Positions 1 to 8,371 of a stretch of 64,000 nucleotides of DNA are shown here, piece by piece. The notes under the pieces were generated by a model. It did no database searches. It was not told the origin of the DNA and was given only the letters and a program-made list of their open reading frames with translations. Position 1 is the first letter of the stretch, and every line of letters begins with the position of its first letter. This DNA comes from Asaia sp003994335. Lineage in GTDB: Bacteria; Pseudomonadota; Alphaproteobacteria; Acetobacterales; Acetobacteraceae. The translations under genes and the position numbers were made by a program. The stretch covers positions 97,966 to 161,965 of the forward strand of contig NZ_JBBCOR010000010.1 in assembly GCF_037151175.1 (NCBI RefSeq), read 5' to 3'.

Positions 1-844
1 CGGCCTCGCCGAAACTCTTGCCCAGTGTGAGGGCGGTGGCCAGACCGCCATTGAAGCAATCACCCGCCGCTACTGTATCGATGGCATTCACGCGATAGGG
101 CGGTACGAAGCCTTCCGACTCTCCAGAGCGATAATAAACACCGCGCGCGCCCATCTTGACCAGGGCATGGGTGGCGCCCAGTTCCTGCAGCCTGCGTGCG
201 GCTCTGGCCGCGTCTTCCTGCGTTTCGGGATAGATTCCGGTCAAAAGCCGTGTTTCGGTCTCATTGGGGGTGACGACATCCAGGGCTGCCCAGAGCGCTG
301 CGGGCAGGCCGTCAGCGGGGGCAGGGGCTGGGTCGAGAATGACCAGTGTGCTGGCTCGTTTCGCTTCCTCGGCAATCTCGATGGTCAGGGCCAGCGGGAT
401 TTCCAGCTGCAACAGTACGGCCGAAGCCTCATGAATGAGCGCGCGATGGGCCCGGACATCGCTGCCGTCCAGCGCCATGTTCGCGCCGCCTGCAACGGTG
501 ATGATGTTTTCCGCCTTGCTGTCCACCGTGATCAGCGCCACCCCGGTTGGATGGTCGGGATCCTCACGCAGGGCTGAGAGATTGACCCCGAACGGTGTCA
601 GGAGGGAGCGGGCAAGCGTGCCGAAACTGTCCGTGCCGGTGCGGCCCGCCATGAACACCTTCAGGCCGCAGCCTTGACCAAGACGGGAGGTTGCGGCCGC
701 CTGATTGGCCCCCTTGCCCCCCAGCCCGGTAGCATAGCTTTCCGCATGGACCGTTTCACCGGGATGAGGGATGCGCTCAGCGCGCGCCGTGATGTCGATA
801 TTGACGCTGCCGAAGGAAAGGATGGAAGAGGGGCGGTCGGACAT
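1..844 (-). CDS. rbsK: Ribokinase, PfkB family (3' end cut by window edge)
   Basis: Phosphorylates D-ribose, or a related sugar or nucleoside, with ATP in the cytoplasm. Reading the minus strand from ATG 844 gives 281 codons with no stop before the window edge, so roughly the last 20 residues are missing. The PfkB N-terminal signature is present, with GGKGANQ at residues 42-48. The C-terminal signature DTVAAGD is also present, with the catalytic Asp near residue 262. AGGGAAAA just upstream supports the start. The gene diverges from the family 9 glycosyltransferase across about 130 bases that should hold both promoters. The PfkB assignment is firm; the ribose specificity is inferred from the GGKGANQ and AAGD forms typical of RbsK. 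Confidence 0.85.
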   Translation of the reverse strand, partial: MSDRPSSILSFGSVNIDITARAERIPHPGETVHAESYATGLGGKGANQAAATSRLGQGCGLKVFMAGRTGTDSFGTLARSLLTPFGVNLSALREDPDHPTGVALITVDSKAENIITVAGGANMALDGSDVRAHRALIHEASAVLLQLEIPLALTIEIAEEAKRASTLVILDPAPAPADGLPAALWAALDVVTPNETETRLLTGIYPETQEDAARAARRLQELGATHALVKMGARGVYYRSGESEGFVPPYRVNAIDTVAAGDCFNGGLATALTLGKSFGEA

Positions 845-973
845 GAGCTTTTCCCTGATCGCCCTGCGGGCGGAAATGGTGCCACGAGGCTGTGTCTTCG
901 CGGGCGATGCCAGAAGACGGACGCGTGAACGCATGGCGTATCATCGCGTCGCAGCCTCGGCTAGGATCGCGGC

Positions 974-1885
974 ATGTTTCGCATTCTCGTGATCAAGCTC
1001 GGGGCTCTGGGCGATGTTGTTCAGGCGCTCTCTCCTTTTGCCGCCATCAGGGCCCATTGGCCCGAGGCCGAGATCACCCTGCTCACCACCGCGCCTTTTC
1101 GCGCCCTGGCAGAAACCAGTCCCTGGTTTGATCATATCCGGATCGATACGCGGCCGCGCTGGCATGACTGGCGCGGTTTGCTGACCCTGCGCCGGGAACT
1201 GCGCGGCTATGATCTGGTGATCGACTTGCAGACATCCGGGCGGAGCACGCGTTATGCGCGGCTATCAGGACAAAAGGCCTGGAGCGGTATTGCCAGAAAG
1301 TCGGCCCATTTTCACGATAATCCCTGGCGCGATTCCATGCATAGCGTGGCGCGACAGCGCGACCAGCTCGCGCGTCTTGGCGTAGCGGAGCACAACGCGC
1401 CCGATCTGGAATGGCTGGGTCGTGGCGGTCCGGATCTGCCCGCACCCTATGCCATCATCGTTCCTGGCGCCGCCCCTCACCGCCCTGCCAAACGCTGGCC
1501 AGAGGGGCATTACGCGGCTCTGGCCCGGCTTTTGCAGGCGCAGGGTCTGGCTGTGGTCGTAATTGGCACACAGGCGGAGCGCGCTCTCGTGGATACGATA
1601 AGGGCGCAGACGCCCGGCGTGATCGATCTGGCGGGTCAGACCGATCTGCTGGCCCTGGGCGGCGTGTTTGCGCGGGCGACGCTGGCAGTGGGGAATGATA
1701 CCGGCCCCATGCATCTCGCGGCAGCCATGGGATGCCGGTCGCTCGTATTGTTCTCGGGGGAGAGCAACCCGCGCCTGACCGCGCCGAACGGGTTGAGACC
1801 GGGTCAGGTTCGTGTTCTCGCGGTTGAGGATCTGCGGACGCTCGACGTTTCCAGGGTTGCGGCCTGCCTGAACTGGGGCCATTAG
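974..1885 (+). CDS. Glycosyltransferase family 9 (heptosyltransferase-like)
   Basis: A 303-residue protein with the two-Rossmann layout of ADP-heptose:LPS heptosyltransferases. The N-terminus MFRILVIKLGALGDVV carries the GxxGD acceptor loop. The second domain has the PGAAPHRPAKRWP segment near residue 162 and the nucleotide-sugar motif GNDTGPMHLAAAMG near residue 240. It is slightly shorter than WaaC/WaaF (about 320-350). Such enzymes act on the cytoplasmic face of the inner membrane and add sugars to the lipopolysaccharide core. AGGA lies about 8 bases before the ATG. It stands alone, 39 bases upstream of thrS and not linked to other core genes, so donor and acceptor cannot be named. Confidence 0.85.
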   Translation: MFRILVIKLGALGDVVQALSPFAAIRAHWPEAEITLLTTAPFRALAETSPWFDHIRIDTRPRWHDWRGLLTLRRELRGYDLVIDLQTSGRSTRYARLSGQKAWSGIARKSAHFHDNPWRDSMHSVARQRDQLARLGVAEHNAPDLEWLGRGGPDLPAPYAIIVPGAAPHRPAKRWPEGHYAALARLLQAQGLAVVVIGTQAERALVDTIRAQTPGVIDLAGQTDLLALGGVFARATLAVGNDTGPMHLAAAMGCRSLVLFSGESNPRLTAPNGLRPGQVRVLAVEDLRTLDVSRVAACLNWGH

Positions 1886-1924
1886 AACAGCTCAACTTAT
1901 CTCTTACGCCAGGAGCGCATCTCC

Positions 1925-3859
1925 ATGCCTGCCATTACCCTGCCCGATGGTTCCGTTCGTACGTTCGACGGTGCCACGACCGGCACGGCAGTCGCGGCTT
2001 CGATCGGTCCCGGTCTGGCGCGTGCTGCCGTTGCGATGAGCCTGAATGGCAAGCTGGTCGATCTCTCGACCGTCATTGCCGAGGATTCAGAGCTGCGCTT
2101 CATCACGCGCAAGGACGATATCGTTCTGGAGATGATCCGCCATGATACCGCCCATGTGCTGGCCGAGGCCGTGCAGGCGCTCTGGCCCGGCACGCAGGTA
2201 ACCATCGGCCCCTCTATCAAGGACGGGTTCTATTACGATTTCTTCCGCAACCAGCCTTTCACGCCTGAGGATTTCGAGGCGATCGAGGCCAAGATGCGTG
2301 AGATCATCGCGGCCAATGCGCCGTTCGAGCGCGAGGAATGGGATCGTGACGCCGCCATTGCCTTCTTCGAGGAGAAAGGCGAGCGCTTCAAGGCCGAGCT
2401 GATCCGCGATCTGCCCGAGAGCGAGACCATCTCGATCTATCGTCAGGGGGCATGGCTCGATCTGTGCCGCGGGCCGCACATGCGTGGCACGGGCGATATC
2501 GGCACGGCGTTCAAGCTCATGAAGGTAGCCGGTGCTTACTGGCGCGGCGACCACCGTAATCCCATGCTGACGCGCATCTATGGAACGGCCTGGCGCGACC
2601 AGAAGGAACTCGACGCCTATCTGCACCAGCTGGAAGAGGCCGAGAAGCGCGATCATCGGCGTATCGGCCGCGAGATGGATCTGTTTCATATCCAGGAAGA
2701 GGCGGTGGGTCAGATCTTCTGGCATGCGAAGGGCTGGCGTCTTTACACCGTGCTTCAGGACTATATGCGCCGTATCCAGACGCGCTATGGCTACGAAGAA
2801 GTGCGTACCCCACAGCTTGTAGACCGTGCGCTCTGGGAAGCCTCGGGTCATTGGGATAAATATCGCGAGCACATGTTCATCGCGACGGTTGAGGATGAGG
2901 AAAAGACCCTCGCCCTCAAGCCGATGAACTGCCCCTGTCATGTGCAGATCTTCCGCCATGGGCTGCGTTCCTATCGCGAGCTGCCGCTGCGTATGGCCGA
3001 GTTCGGCGCATGTCATCGCTACGAGCCTTCAGGCGCGCTGCATGGTATCATGCGCGTTCGTGGCTTCACGCAGGATGACGCGCATATCTTCTGTACCGAG
3101 GAGCAGATTGCGGCCGAGACGGCGACCTTCGTGGCCATGCTCGACGAGGTCTATCGCGATCTCGGTTTCGAGAATTTTCGTGTGAAGTTCTCCGACCGCC
3201 CCGACGCGCGTGCGGGTGACGACGCGACCTGGGACAAGTCGGAAAAGGCGCTCAAGGAAGCCTGCGCCCTGGCGGGTGTCACCTTCGAGACCAATCCGGG
3301 CGAAGGGGCCTTCTATGGCCCGAAACTCGAATTCGTGCTGACGGATGCGATCGGTCGCGACTGGCAATGCGGCACATTGCAGGTCGATTTCATTCTGCCA
3401 GAGCGTCTGGATGCGTCTTATATCGGCGAGGACAGCGCGCGCCATCGTCCGGTCATGCTGCACCGCGCCATCCTGGGCAGCTTCGAGCGCTTCATTGGTA
3501 TCCTGATCGAGCAGTTTGCAGGCAAGTTCCCGCTCTGGCTCGCTCCGACCCAGGTGGTGGTCGCCAGCATCGTGACCGATGCGGAGCCCTATGCACAGGA
3601 GGTGGCCGCGAAGCTGCGTCGCGCAGGACTTCAGGTCGAGGTGGACGGACGCAACGAGAAGATCAACGCGAAGATTCGTGAACACTCGCTCGCACGTGTT
3701 CCTGTCATTCTTGTTGTGGGTCGTCGCGAGGCAGAAGAGGGCAAGGTAGCGATGCGTCGTCTGGGCGGTGCTGCTCAGGAAATCCTTGCGCTGGATGAGG
3801 TGGTGGCGATGCTGGGTCAGGAAGCCATGGCCCCGGACATGCAGCGCCTGCAGGTCTGA
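1925..3859 (+). CDS. thrS: Threonyl-tRNA synthetase
   Basis: Charges tRNA-Thr. The 644 residues match the full-length class II enzyme. The order is an N-terminal TGS domain (1-62), the editing domain with the HDTAHVLAEAV zinc-type motif near residue 76, the catalytic core with MNCPCH near residue 334 (zinc-ligand Cys) and class II motifs 2 and 3, and the C-terminal anticodon-binding domain from about residue 540. AGGAG precedes the ATG by a good distance. infC follows on the same strand after 180 bases, the widely conserved thrS-infC order. No T-box or other obvious leader fits in the 39 bases upstream, so it is probably co-transcribed with the glycosyltransferase or read from a promoter inside it. 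Confidence 0.97.
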   Translation: MPAITLPDGSVRTFDGATTGTAVAASIGPGLARAAVAMSLNGKLVDLSTVIAEDSELRFITRKDDIVLEMIRHDTAHVLAEAVQALWPGTQVTIGPSIKDGFYYDFFRNQPFTPEDFEAIEAKMREIIAANAPFEREEWDRDAAIAFFEEKGERFKAELIRDLPESETISIYRQGAWLDLCRGPHMRGTGDIGTAFKLMKVAGAYWRGDHRNPMLTRIYGTAWRDQKELDAYLHQLEEAEKRDHRRIGREMDLFHIQEEAVGQIFWHAKGWRLYTVLQDYMRRIQTRYGYEEVRTPQLVDRALWEASGHWDKYREHMFIATVEDEEKTLALKPMNCPCHVQIFRHGLRSYRELPLRMAEFGACHRYEPSGALHGIMRVRGFTQDDAHIFCTEEQIAAETATFVAMLDEVYRDLGFENFRVKFSDRPDARAGDDATWDKSEKALKEACALAGVTFETNPGEGAFYGPKLEFVLTDAIGRDWQCGTLQVDFILPERLDASYIGEDSARHRPVMLHRAILGSFERFIGILIEQFAGKFPLWLAPTQVVVASIVTDAEPYAQEVAAKLRRAGLQVEVDGRNEKINAKIREHSLARVPVILVVGRREAEEGKVAMRRLGGAAQEILALDEVVAMLGQEAMAPDMQRLQV

Positions 3860-3891
3860 TGCGCGCGTGTTAGACGCGAAAACCTTGCAAT

Positions 3892-3924
3892 CCCGGTGTT
3901 TCATGACTATGTCGGGGCACCGGG
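3892..3924 (+). terminator. Inverted repeat between thrS and infC
   Basis: CCCGGTG and CACCGGG form a perfect 7-bp stem with a 19-base loop, 33 bases after the thrS stop. No T-run follows, so it could be a weak attenuator, an RNA-processing site or a leader structure of the infC mRNA rather than a true terminator. Confidence 0.3.
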
Positions 3925-4039
3925 AGTCCCGCAAACAAGCCGTTAATTTTGTCACGCTAAGGTGATGAAATCTTTGGCGTGGTTGAGCGTATTGAATTCC
4001 CGCCAAGCAGATTGTTGAAAACGTCGACAGGAGACGACC

Positions 4040-4576
4040 ATAGCTAGACCACCGATGCAGGCCGCACCCACCCGTGAAGGGCCCCGAGTTAACGAGGAAA
4101 TCCGTGTTCCTCAGGTGCGCTTGATTGACGCCGACGGCGAAATGGCTGGCGTCATGACAACGCGCGATGCTCTTGCACGCGCCTATTCGGTCGGGCTCGA
4201 CCTTCTGGAAATCAGCCCGACGGCTGAGCCACCTGTCGTCAAGATTCTCGACTACGGCAAGTTCAAGTACGAACAGCAGAAGAAGAAGAACGAAGCGCGT
4301 AAGAAGCAGAAGGTCATAGAGATCAAGGAAGTCAAGGTGCGCCCCAGCACCAATGAAAATGACTACCAGGTCAAACTGCGCGCCATGAACTCGTTCCTCG
4401 CGGAAGGCGACAAGGTCAAGGTATCGTTGCGCTTCAAGGGTCGTGAGATGGCCCATCAGGAGCTCGGTATCAAGATGCTCGAACGCATTCGTACCGAGAT
4501 GGAAGACAAGGCGAAGGTCGAGCAAATGCCCAAGCTTGAAAATCGCCAGATGATCATGGTGCTCGCACCGCGCTGA
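4040..4576 (+). CDS. infC: Translation initiation factor IF-3 (probable AUA start)
   Basis: Binds the 30S subunit, prevents premature 50S joining and proofreads start codons. The sequence has the IF-3 N-domain (VNEEIRVPQVRLID), the basic linker (KFKYEQQKKKNEARKK) and the C-domain. The first ATG in frame is 4055, but the only good ribosome-binding site, AGGAG at 4029-4033, lies 21 bases before it. That site is 6 bases before an in-frame ATA at 4040-4042, giving an IF-3 of 178 residues beginning (M)ARPPMQ. IF-3 genes in other bacteria use AUU or AUC so that the factor represses its own translation; AUA here would serve the same purpose. A strong terminator follows directly, so rpmI and rplT, usual partners, are not downstream. 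Family call certain; the start is inference from spacing. Confidence 0.93.
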   Translation: MARPPMQAAPTREGPRVNEEIRVPQVRLIDADGEMAGVMTTRDALARAYSVGLDLLEISPTAEPPVVKILDYGKFKYEQQKKKNEARKKQKVIEIKEVKVRPSTNENDYQVKLRAMNSFLAEGDKVKVSLRFKGREMAHQELGIKMLERIRTEMEDKAKVEQMPKLENRQMIMVLAPR

Positions 4577-4603
4577 CCGCATGAAAGCGGTTTAAGCCTC
4601 ACG

Positions 4604-4634
4604 AACCTCCGGCCTGTGCCGGAGGTTTTTTTTT
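4604..4634 (+). terminator. Rho-independent terminator of infC
   Basis: AACCTCCGG and CCGGAGGTT form a perfect 9-bp stem with a 6-base loop, followed by nine consecutive T residues counting those in the stem. It lies 28 bases after the infC stop and is a textbook intrinsic terminator. Confidence 0.92.
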
Positions 4635-5500
4635 GCCATGACGGAATAGGGCGGTGCAGCGGTGCGTGATGTGAGCGCCAGCATTCTTCCTTACGGAAAC
4701 TTCGGGCCCGTACCGCGGATGGGTTCTGAAGAATTCCCCCCTGCGCTAAACGAGTCTGGCGCAGGTCGCTGCAGGACCTGTTGTTTGAGCGCCTCAGCGT
4801 TCCCCATCCCAATCCGGATACGTCATCCGTGGGGGAAGACCTGCTCTCAGGGAAGGCTCAGATGCGAGGTCCTATGAAGGGTTAAGGCGTCTCAGGATGC
4901 CGATGCAGATTGTCGCGTCGGTGTGAGCGTATTCGTTGCCCATTAGTTTTCTCTAGTCTCTCAGGCGGGCCGACTCTGCACGCAACTACCCCGATCCTGG
5001 CGTGCTGGTTCGCCCGAATCGGGGAACATTTGTCCTTCAACGGCACAGCCTAGACGATTTTTTCGATAAAAATCATTTTCGCGTCATATTTGAGAAACTT
5101 TTTTGAAGACTTCTGAAAAGAACAAGAAACCGAAACAACAATGAAATTCAGGTGTCGACCGAGCAAACAATCGAAAAAAGAGACGGATTTTGATTACCTA
5201 TAACGAGTTGGATCGAGGATTTTCACGGGGTTTGACATATTTAACGGGCGAGTATCAAATTATACGTGGATCTTAACAAATTATGGTGTGCCATGACGAT
5301 TCTTTGCCATTACATTGCGAATGGAAACAGGAGATTTGCCAATCGAACCGCAATATCGTTCTGTAATAGTCATGTAAATTGACATCACGTTTTGGTGATC
5401 TTTTCCAATCCAAATTAATGGATTTTAAAGGCTAAGCAAGCAAACTGTCTTCAGTTCAAAGCGTAATGTTGCTATTTACGATCCAGGGGTCGGATTAACG
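4635..5500. other. Long non-coding region, AT-rich in its right half
   Basis: About 865 bases without a convincing gene. A 71-codon open frame at 4662-4877 shows no recognisable motif. The left half has normal composition and holds an inverted repeat, CCCCGAT at 4989-4995 with ATCGGGG at 5018-5024, which could belong to a small RNA or a terminator. From about 5040 the sequence becomes markedly AT-rich with many A and T runs, unlike the rest of the window. This looks like an upstream regulatory region for the RTX gene, or DNA brought in with it. No tRNA, tmRNA, SRP or RNase P signature was seen. Confidence 0.6.
5232..5260 (+). promoter_or_regulatory. Possible sigma70-type promoter for the RTX gene
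   Basis: TTGACA at 5232-5237 is a perfect -35 box. A 17-base spacer leads to TCAAAT at 5255-5260, a poor -10 box, with TATACG directly beyond. It lies about 240 bases upstream of the RTX start, implying a long leader. Sequence match only. Confidence 0.35.
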
Positions 5501-7891
5501 ATGAATACCAATAACGGCCAGACTCTGAGCGAGATCTTTACTGACCCGAGCGTCGAGGGTCCCAATCTGCCGATGAACACCCAGCAGGTGATTAACGGAC
5601 AGATCCAGTACAACAACACGCTCTCGGACCTGACAGGCGATGACTCTCCTGACTGGGCCATCGTCCAGTGGAATGCGGCGTCGGCCTTCGACCCGCTTGC
5701 GGGTGATGATACTCAGGTCTGGGATAACGATTTCGGGTATTCGGTGGGGCATTGGACACAGGGCTCCTCCACTTCGGCCTCGGGTACCACGAGCTATAAT
5801 GTTTTCCGTGATCCGGATAATGGTCATTACATTTACCAAATGGCCGCCCAGGGTGGGCACCTGCTGGACGTGCAGCTTGCCGCGCTTGGCGACATTGATG
5901 GGCAATATTCATTTAATCATCAGCTGACTGCCTCTTTTATTCAGGGTATCAGCGACTACCGGGGCACGACTGGCACTTACCAGGCGGGTATCAATTTTAC
6001 GATTAACTATCATAGCGCTAATCTGAACTTCGGTCTCTTCCTGCAGTTCGAGACGGTAGACTATACGGGCAAGCCGGAAGCTTATGTTTATCTTCCGAAT
6101 TCTCTAGGCGGGACGATCTACAACGTCAGTGGTTCGCGTGCGGCCTATATCAACCCGCTTGATCCGTCGAATGACGGCGTGATGTATCAGACGACGATCG
6201 ACCTTAATCAGGGTCTGATGGCCGCGATCAAGGCGATGATCGGCATGTATCCGAGCCTCGCCAGCGAACTGACCAATATGGCCAACTGGTATCTCAGTGG
6301 TGTCTATATTGGGGTTGAAAGTAACGGTACGGGCTCTGCCACAGACGTTACCGGAAACTACAATGTCGAGAGCCCTACGGTTACCTACGACACCAGCAAG
6401 ACGGTCAGCTACGCCGACCGTTCCAGCACCAGCTCAATCGTTTCAATGACGCCGGAAAACAGCACTGGCGCGAACACAACAGAGGTCACGATGCCCAATC
6501 TTGTCGTCAAAGGCGTGAATAACACGGTTCTCATTCCTTACACGTCTGGCGATACGGCGGGAACGCTTGCCCAGTCCTACGCTTCCAGCATCCAGTCCCT
6601 CCTCGCAGCCGGCGCATTGGATAACAGCATTCTGAGCCCGGGCTCGAATGGCTATGTCTCGTCAAACCGGGCTTCGCAAGCGATCATCGACGTCGCCGGG
6701 AGCTATGGCGTTTCAGGCAATTATTCCAACATCGTTGTGGCCTCGACGAGTACAACTGCGCTCGCGGGGGCGGTGAGCCTGGATACGACTCAGGATTCGG
6801 CCAGCTACCAGAATATCGTGTCGTCCAATCAGTATGGATCGACGGTCAAGGTAGGCAATGCCTCTGGCAGCTTTGCTGGGACGCAGGGAAACAACGTCTT
6901 CAATGCCTCGCAATCCTCGGGCAACTGGAATATTGCGACAGGGTCGGGCAACGACACGATCTATGGGGCGAGTGGAACCAACACGATCACTGGCGGTACG
7001 GGTAGCAACCTGATCTATCTGGGTGGCTCTAATAACTTCGTGACGTCTTTGGGTCAGGACACGATTTACGGCGCTGCAGGCGCGATCGACACCGTATCAC
7101 TCCAGGGTGGGAACGCCACGGCGATCATGCAGACCAACGCTGCAGTGATGGATTTCTCCGCCGGCAACAAGATCACGGTGGGCGATAACAGCTCGGTTTA
7201 TGGGGGTACCTCGTCAGTCGTGAATGTCAGCTTCGGTTCGGCGACTGTGACCGGTACCCAAGGCGACACGATTTCCGCAGCAGGCGATTTGCAGGTGGTG
7301 CATGGAAGCAACCAGAACATCAGCGTGGCAGGGGCGTTGCGTTTCATTTCCGGTACCGGGCAGACAACCATTTCGGCAGGAGCGGGCACGATTTTTGGTG
7401 CAAACGCTCTGACTGCCACCCTGAGTTCCTCCTCCCGCCTCCTTTTTACGGCCAATCAGCCTTACACAACGGGGGATCAGTATATCGACGGGCGCGCTGT
7501 GGCCGGGGGACTGGACGCCTGGACGGGCGCGGGTCAGCAGACGGTCATCGGCGGAACGGCCTCCGATCAGTTCTATTTCGGTACGGCTTTTGCTGGCACA
7601 TCGAATGCTTCAGCAGCGGCTACCGTCACGGGTGGCTCGGGTGCGGGGAACCTTTTCGGAATGCTTGCCAACCACACTGCGGGTAATTTCACCATCACCG
7701 ATTTCCGTGCTGCTGATAACAAGTTTTTCCTTTATTTTTATAGCCCTGCCAACCCGACTGCGGCTGCACAGAATATTCTGAATACCGCGACGATCTCGGG
7801 AGGCAATACCTCAGTGATGATCGACGGTGATGCGAAAATTACTTTCCTTGGTGTGACCGATCTGAAGGTCTCTGACTTTTCGATAAGTTAA
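5501..7891 (+). CDS. RTX-type secreted protein with unknown N-terminal domain
   Basis: A 796-residue protein with no N-terminal signal peptide. Residues about 480-530 hold glycine- and aspartate-rich repeats of the RTX calcium-binding kind (GSGNDTIYGASGTNTITGG). The C-terminus ends in a short aliphatic and hydroxylated tail (GVTDLKVSDFSIS), as in type I secretion substrates. Residues about 50-290 are rich in Tyr, Trp, Phe and Asn and may form a beta-sandwich, perhaps carbohydrate-binding; I do not recognise the family. The remainder is Ser/Thr/Asn/Gly-rich, like adhesins. Codon use looks less G+C-rich than neighbours and the upstream DNA is AT-rich, which fits acquisition or strong selection on an exported surface protein. 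No ABC exporter or membrane-fusion gene lies in the window. AGGGG precedes the ATG, a modest ribosome-binding site. Confidence 0.75.
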   Translation: MNTNNGQTLSEIFTDPSVEGPNLPMNTQQVINGQIQYNNTLSDLTGDDSPDWAIVQWNAASAFDPLAGDDTQVWDNDFGYSVGHWTQGSSTSASGTTSYNVFRDPDNGHYIYQMAAQGGHLLDVQLAALGDIDGQYSFNHQLTASFIQGISDYRGTTGTYQAGINFTINYHSANLNFGLFLQFETVDYTGKPEAYVYLPNSLGGTIYNVSGSRAAYINPLDPSNDGVMYQTTIDLNQGLMAAIKAMIGMYPSLASELTNMANWYLSGVYIGVESNGTGSATDVTGNYNVESPTVTYDTSKTVSYADRSSTSSIVSMTPENSTGANTTEVTMPNLVVKGVNNTVLIPYTSGDTAGTLAQSYASSIQSLLAAGALDNSILSPGSNGYVSSNRASQAIIDVAGSYGVSGNYSNIVVASTSTTALAGAVSLDTTQDSASYQNIVSSNQYGSTVKVGNASGSFAGTQGNNVFNASQSSGNWNIATGSGNDTIYGASGTNTITGGTGSNLIYLGGSNNFVTSLGQDTIYGAAGAIDTVSLQGGNATAIMQTNAAVMDFSAGNKITVGDNSSVYGGTSSVVNVSFGSATVTGTQGDTISAAGDLQVVHGSNQNISVAGALRFISGTGQTTISAGAGTIFGANALTATLSSSSRLLFTANQPYTTGDQYIDGRAVAGGLDAWTGAGQQTVIGGTASDQFYFGTAFAGTSNASAAATVTGGSGAGNLFGMLANHTAGNFTITDFRAADNKFFLYFYSPANPTAAAQNILNTATISGGNTSVMIDGDAKITFLGVTDLKVSDFSIS

Positions 7892-7903
7892 GGGCAAGAG
7901 GGG

Positions 7904-7943
7904 TGAGAGCTTGCGGCTCTCATCCTTCCAGCCGCTGAAGGAT
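7904..7943 (+). terminator. Tandem hairpins after the RTX gene
   Basis: TGAGAGC and GCTCTCA (7904-7922, 5-base loop) are followed at once by ATCCTTC and GAAGGAT (7922-7943, 8-base loop), both perfect 7-bp stems. There is no T-run, so termination may be weak or the structures may protect the mRNA 3' end. Confidence 0.45.
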
Positions 7944-8263
7944 AGATATGGGCCTCCGGTTCAGATAGATTTTAACCAAGGGCGTTCAGAATTATATCAG
8001 AAAGATGCATTGTTCTGGCGCGGCGATGCCGAATGATCTCGCTTTGAATGTGAGCGCCGTGCAAGTGTTACCCCTTTGGGGCGGCAGATCCTACTTGCTT
8101 GTGGAGTTCGTCGTACACCGCTCGATGGAAACTGGCGACGCTCAAACGACGCGATGATCGCGCGGTTTGTTCAGGCTGGGGCGATTATAAGCGAGCCGCG
8201 GGTGCAAAAATGTGACTGCTTTCTCAGAGCGAGAACGTTCTTTGCGACTTGTCGAGAGCAAAG
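7944..8263. other. Intergenic region with no recognised feature
   Basis: About 320 bases between the RTX hairpins and the tRNA-Ser gene. No conserved gene, repeat or clear promoter was seen on either strand. It is downstream of the tRNA on the minus strand, so it should contain that transcript's terminator, but no clear hairpin plus T-run is visible. Confidence 0.5.
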
Positions 8264-8354
8264 TGGCGGAGAGAGTGGGATTCGAACCCACGGTACGCTA
8301 TTAACGTACACACGCTTTCCAAGCGTGCGCCTTAAGCCGCTCGGCCATCTCTCC
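8264..8354 (-). tRNA. tRNA-Ser (anticodon GGA)
   Basis: The minus strand gives a 91-base serine tRNA: acceptor GGAGAGA pairing with TCTCTCC, an encoded 3' CCA, the T-loop GGTTCGAATCC, and a long variable arm as expected for class II tRNAs. The anticodon stem CACGC/GCGTG encloses the 7-base loop TTGGAAA with anticodon GGA, reading UCC and UCU. It lies 17 bases beyond the trpF stop on the same strand. Confidence 0.97.
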
Positions 8355-8371
8355 AGCGCGGGCGGACCATA

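Noticed and set aside
1886..1924. T-box or riboswitch before thrS
   Set aside because: Only 39 bases separate it from the upstream gene, with no conserved elements.
3029..4582. 517-codon minus-strand frame opposite thrS and infC
   Set aside because: Antisense to two certain genes; no recognisable family; long shadows are expected in GC-rich coding DNA.
4662..4877. 71-codon frame in the infC-RTX gap
   Set aside because: No ribosome-binding site or family motif, and lies in a likely non-coding region.
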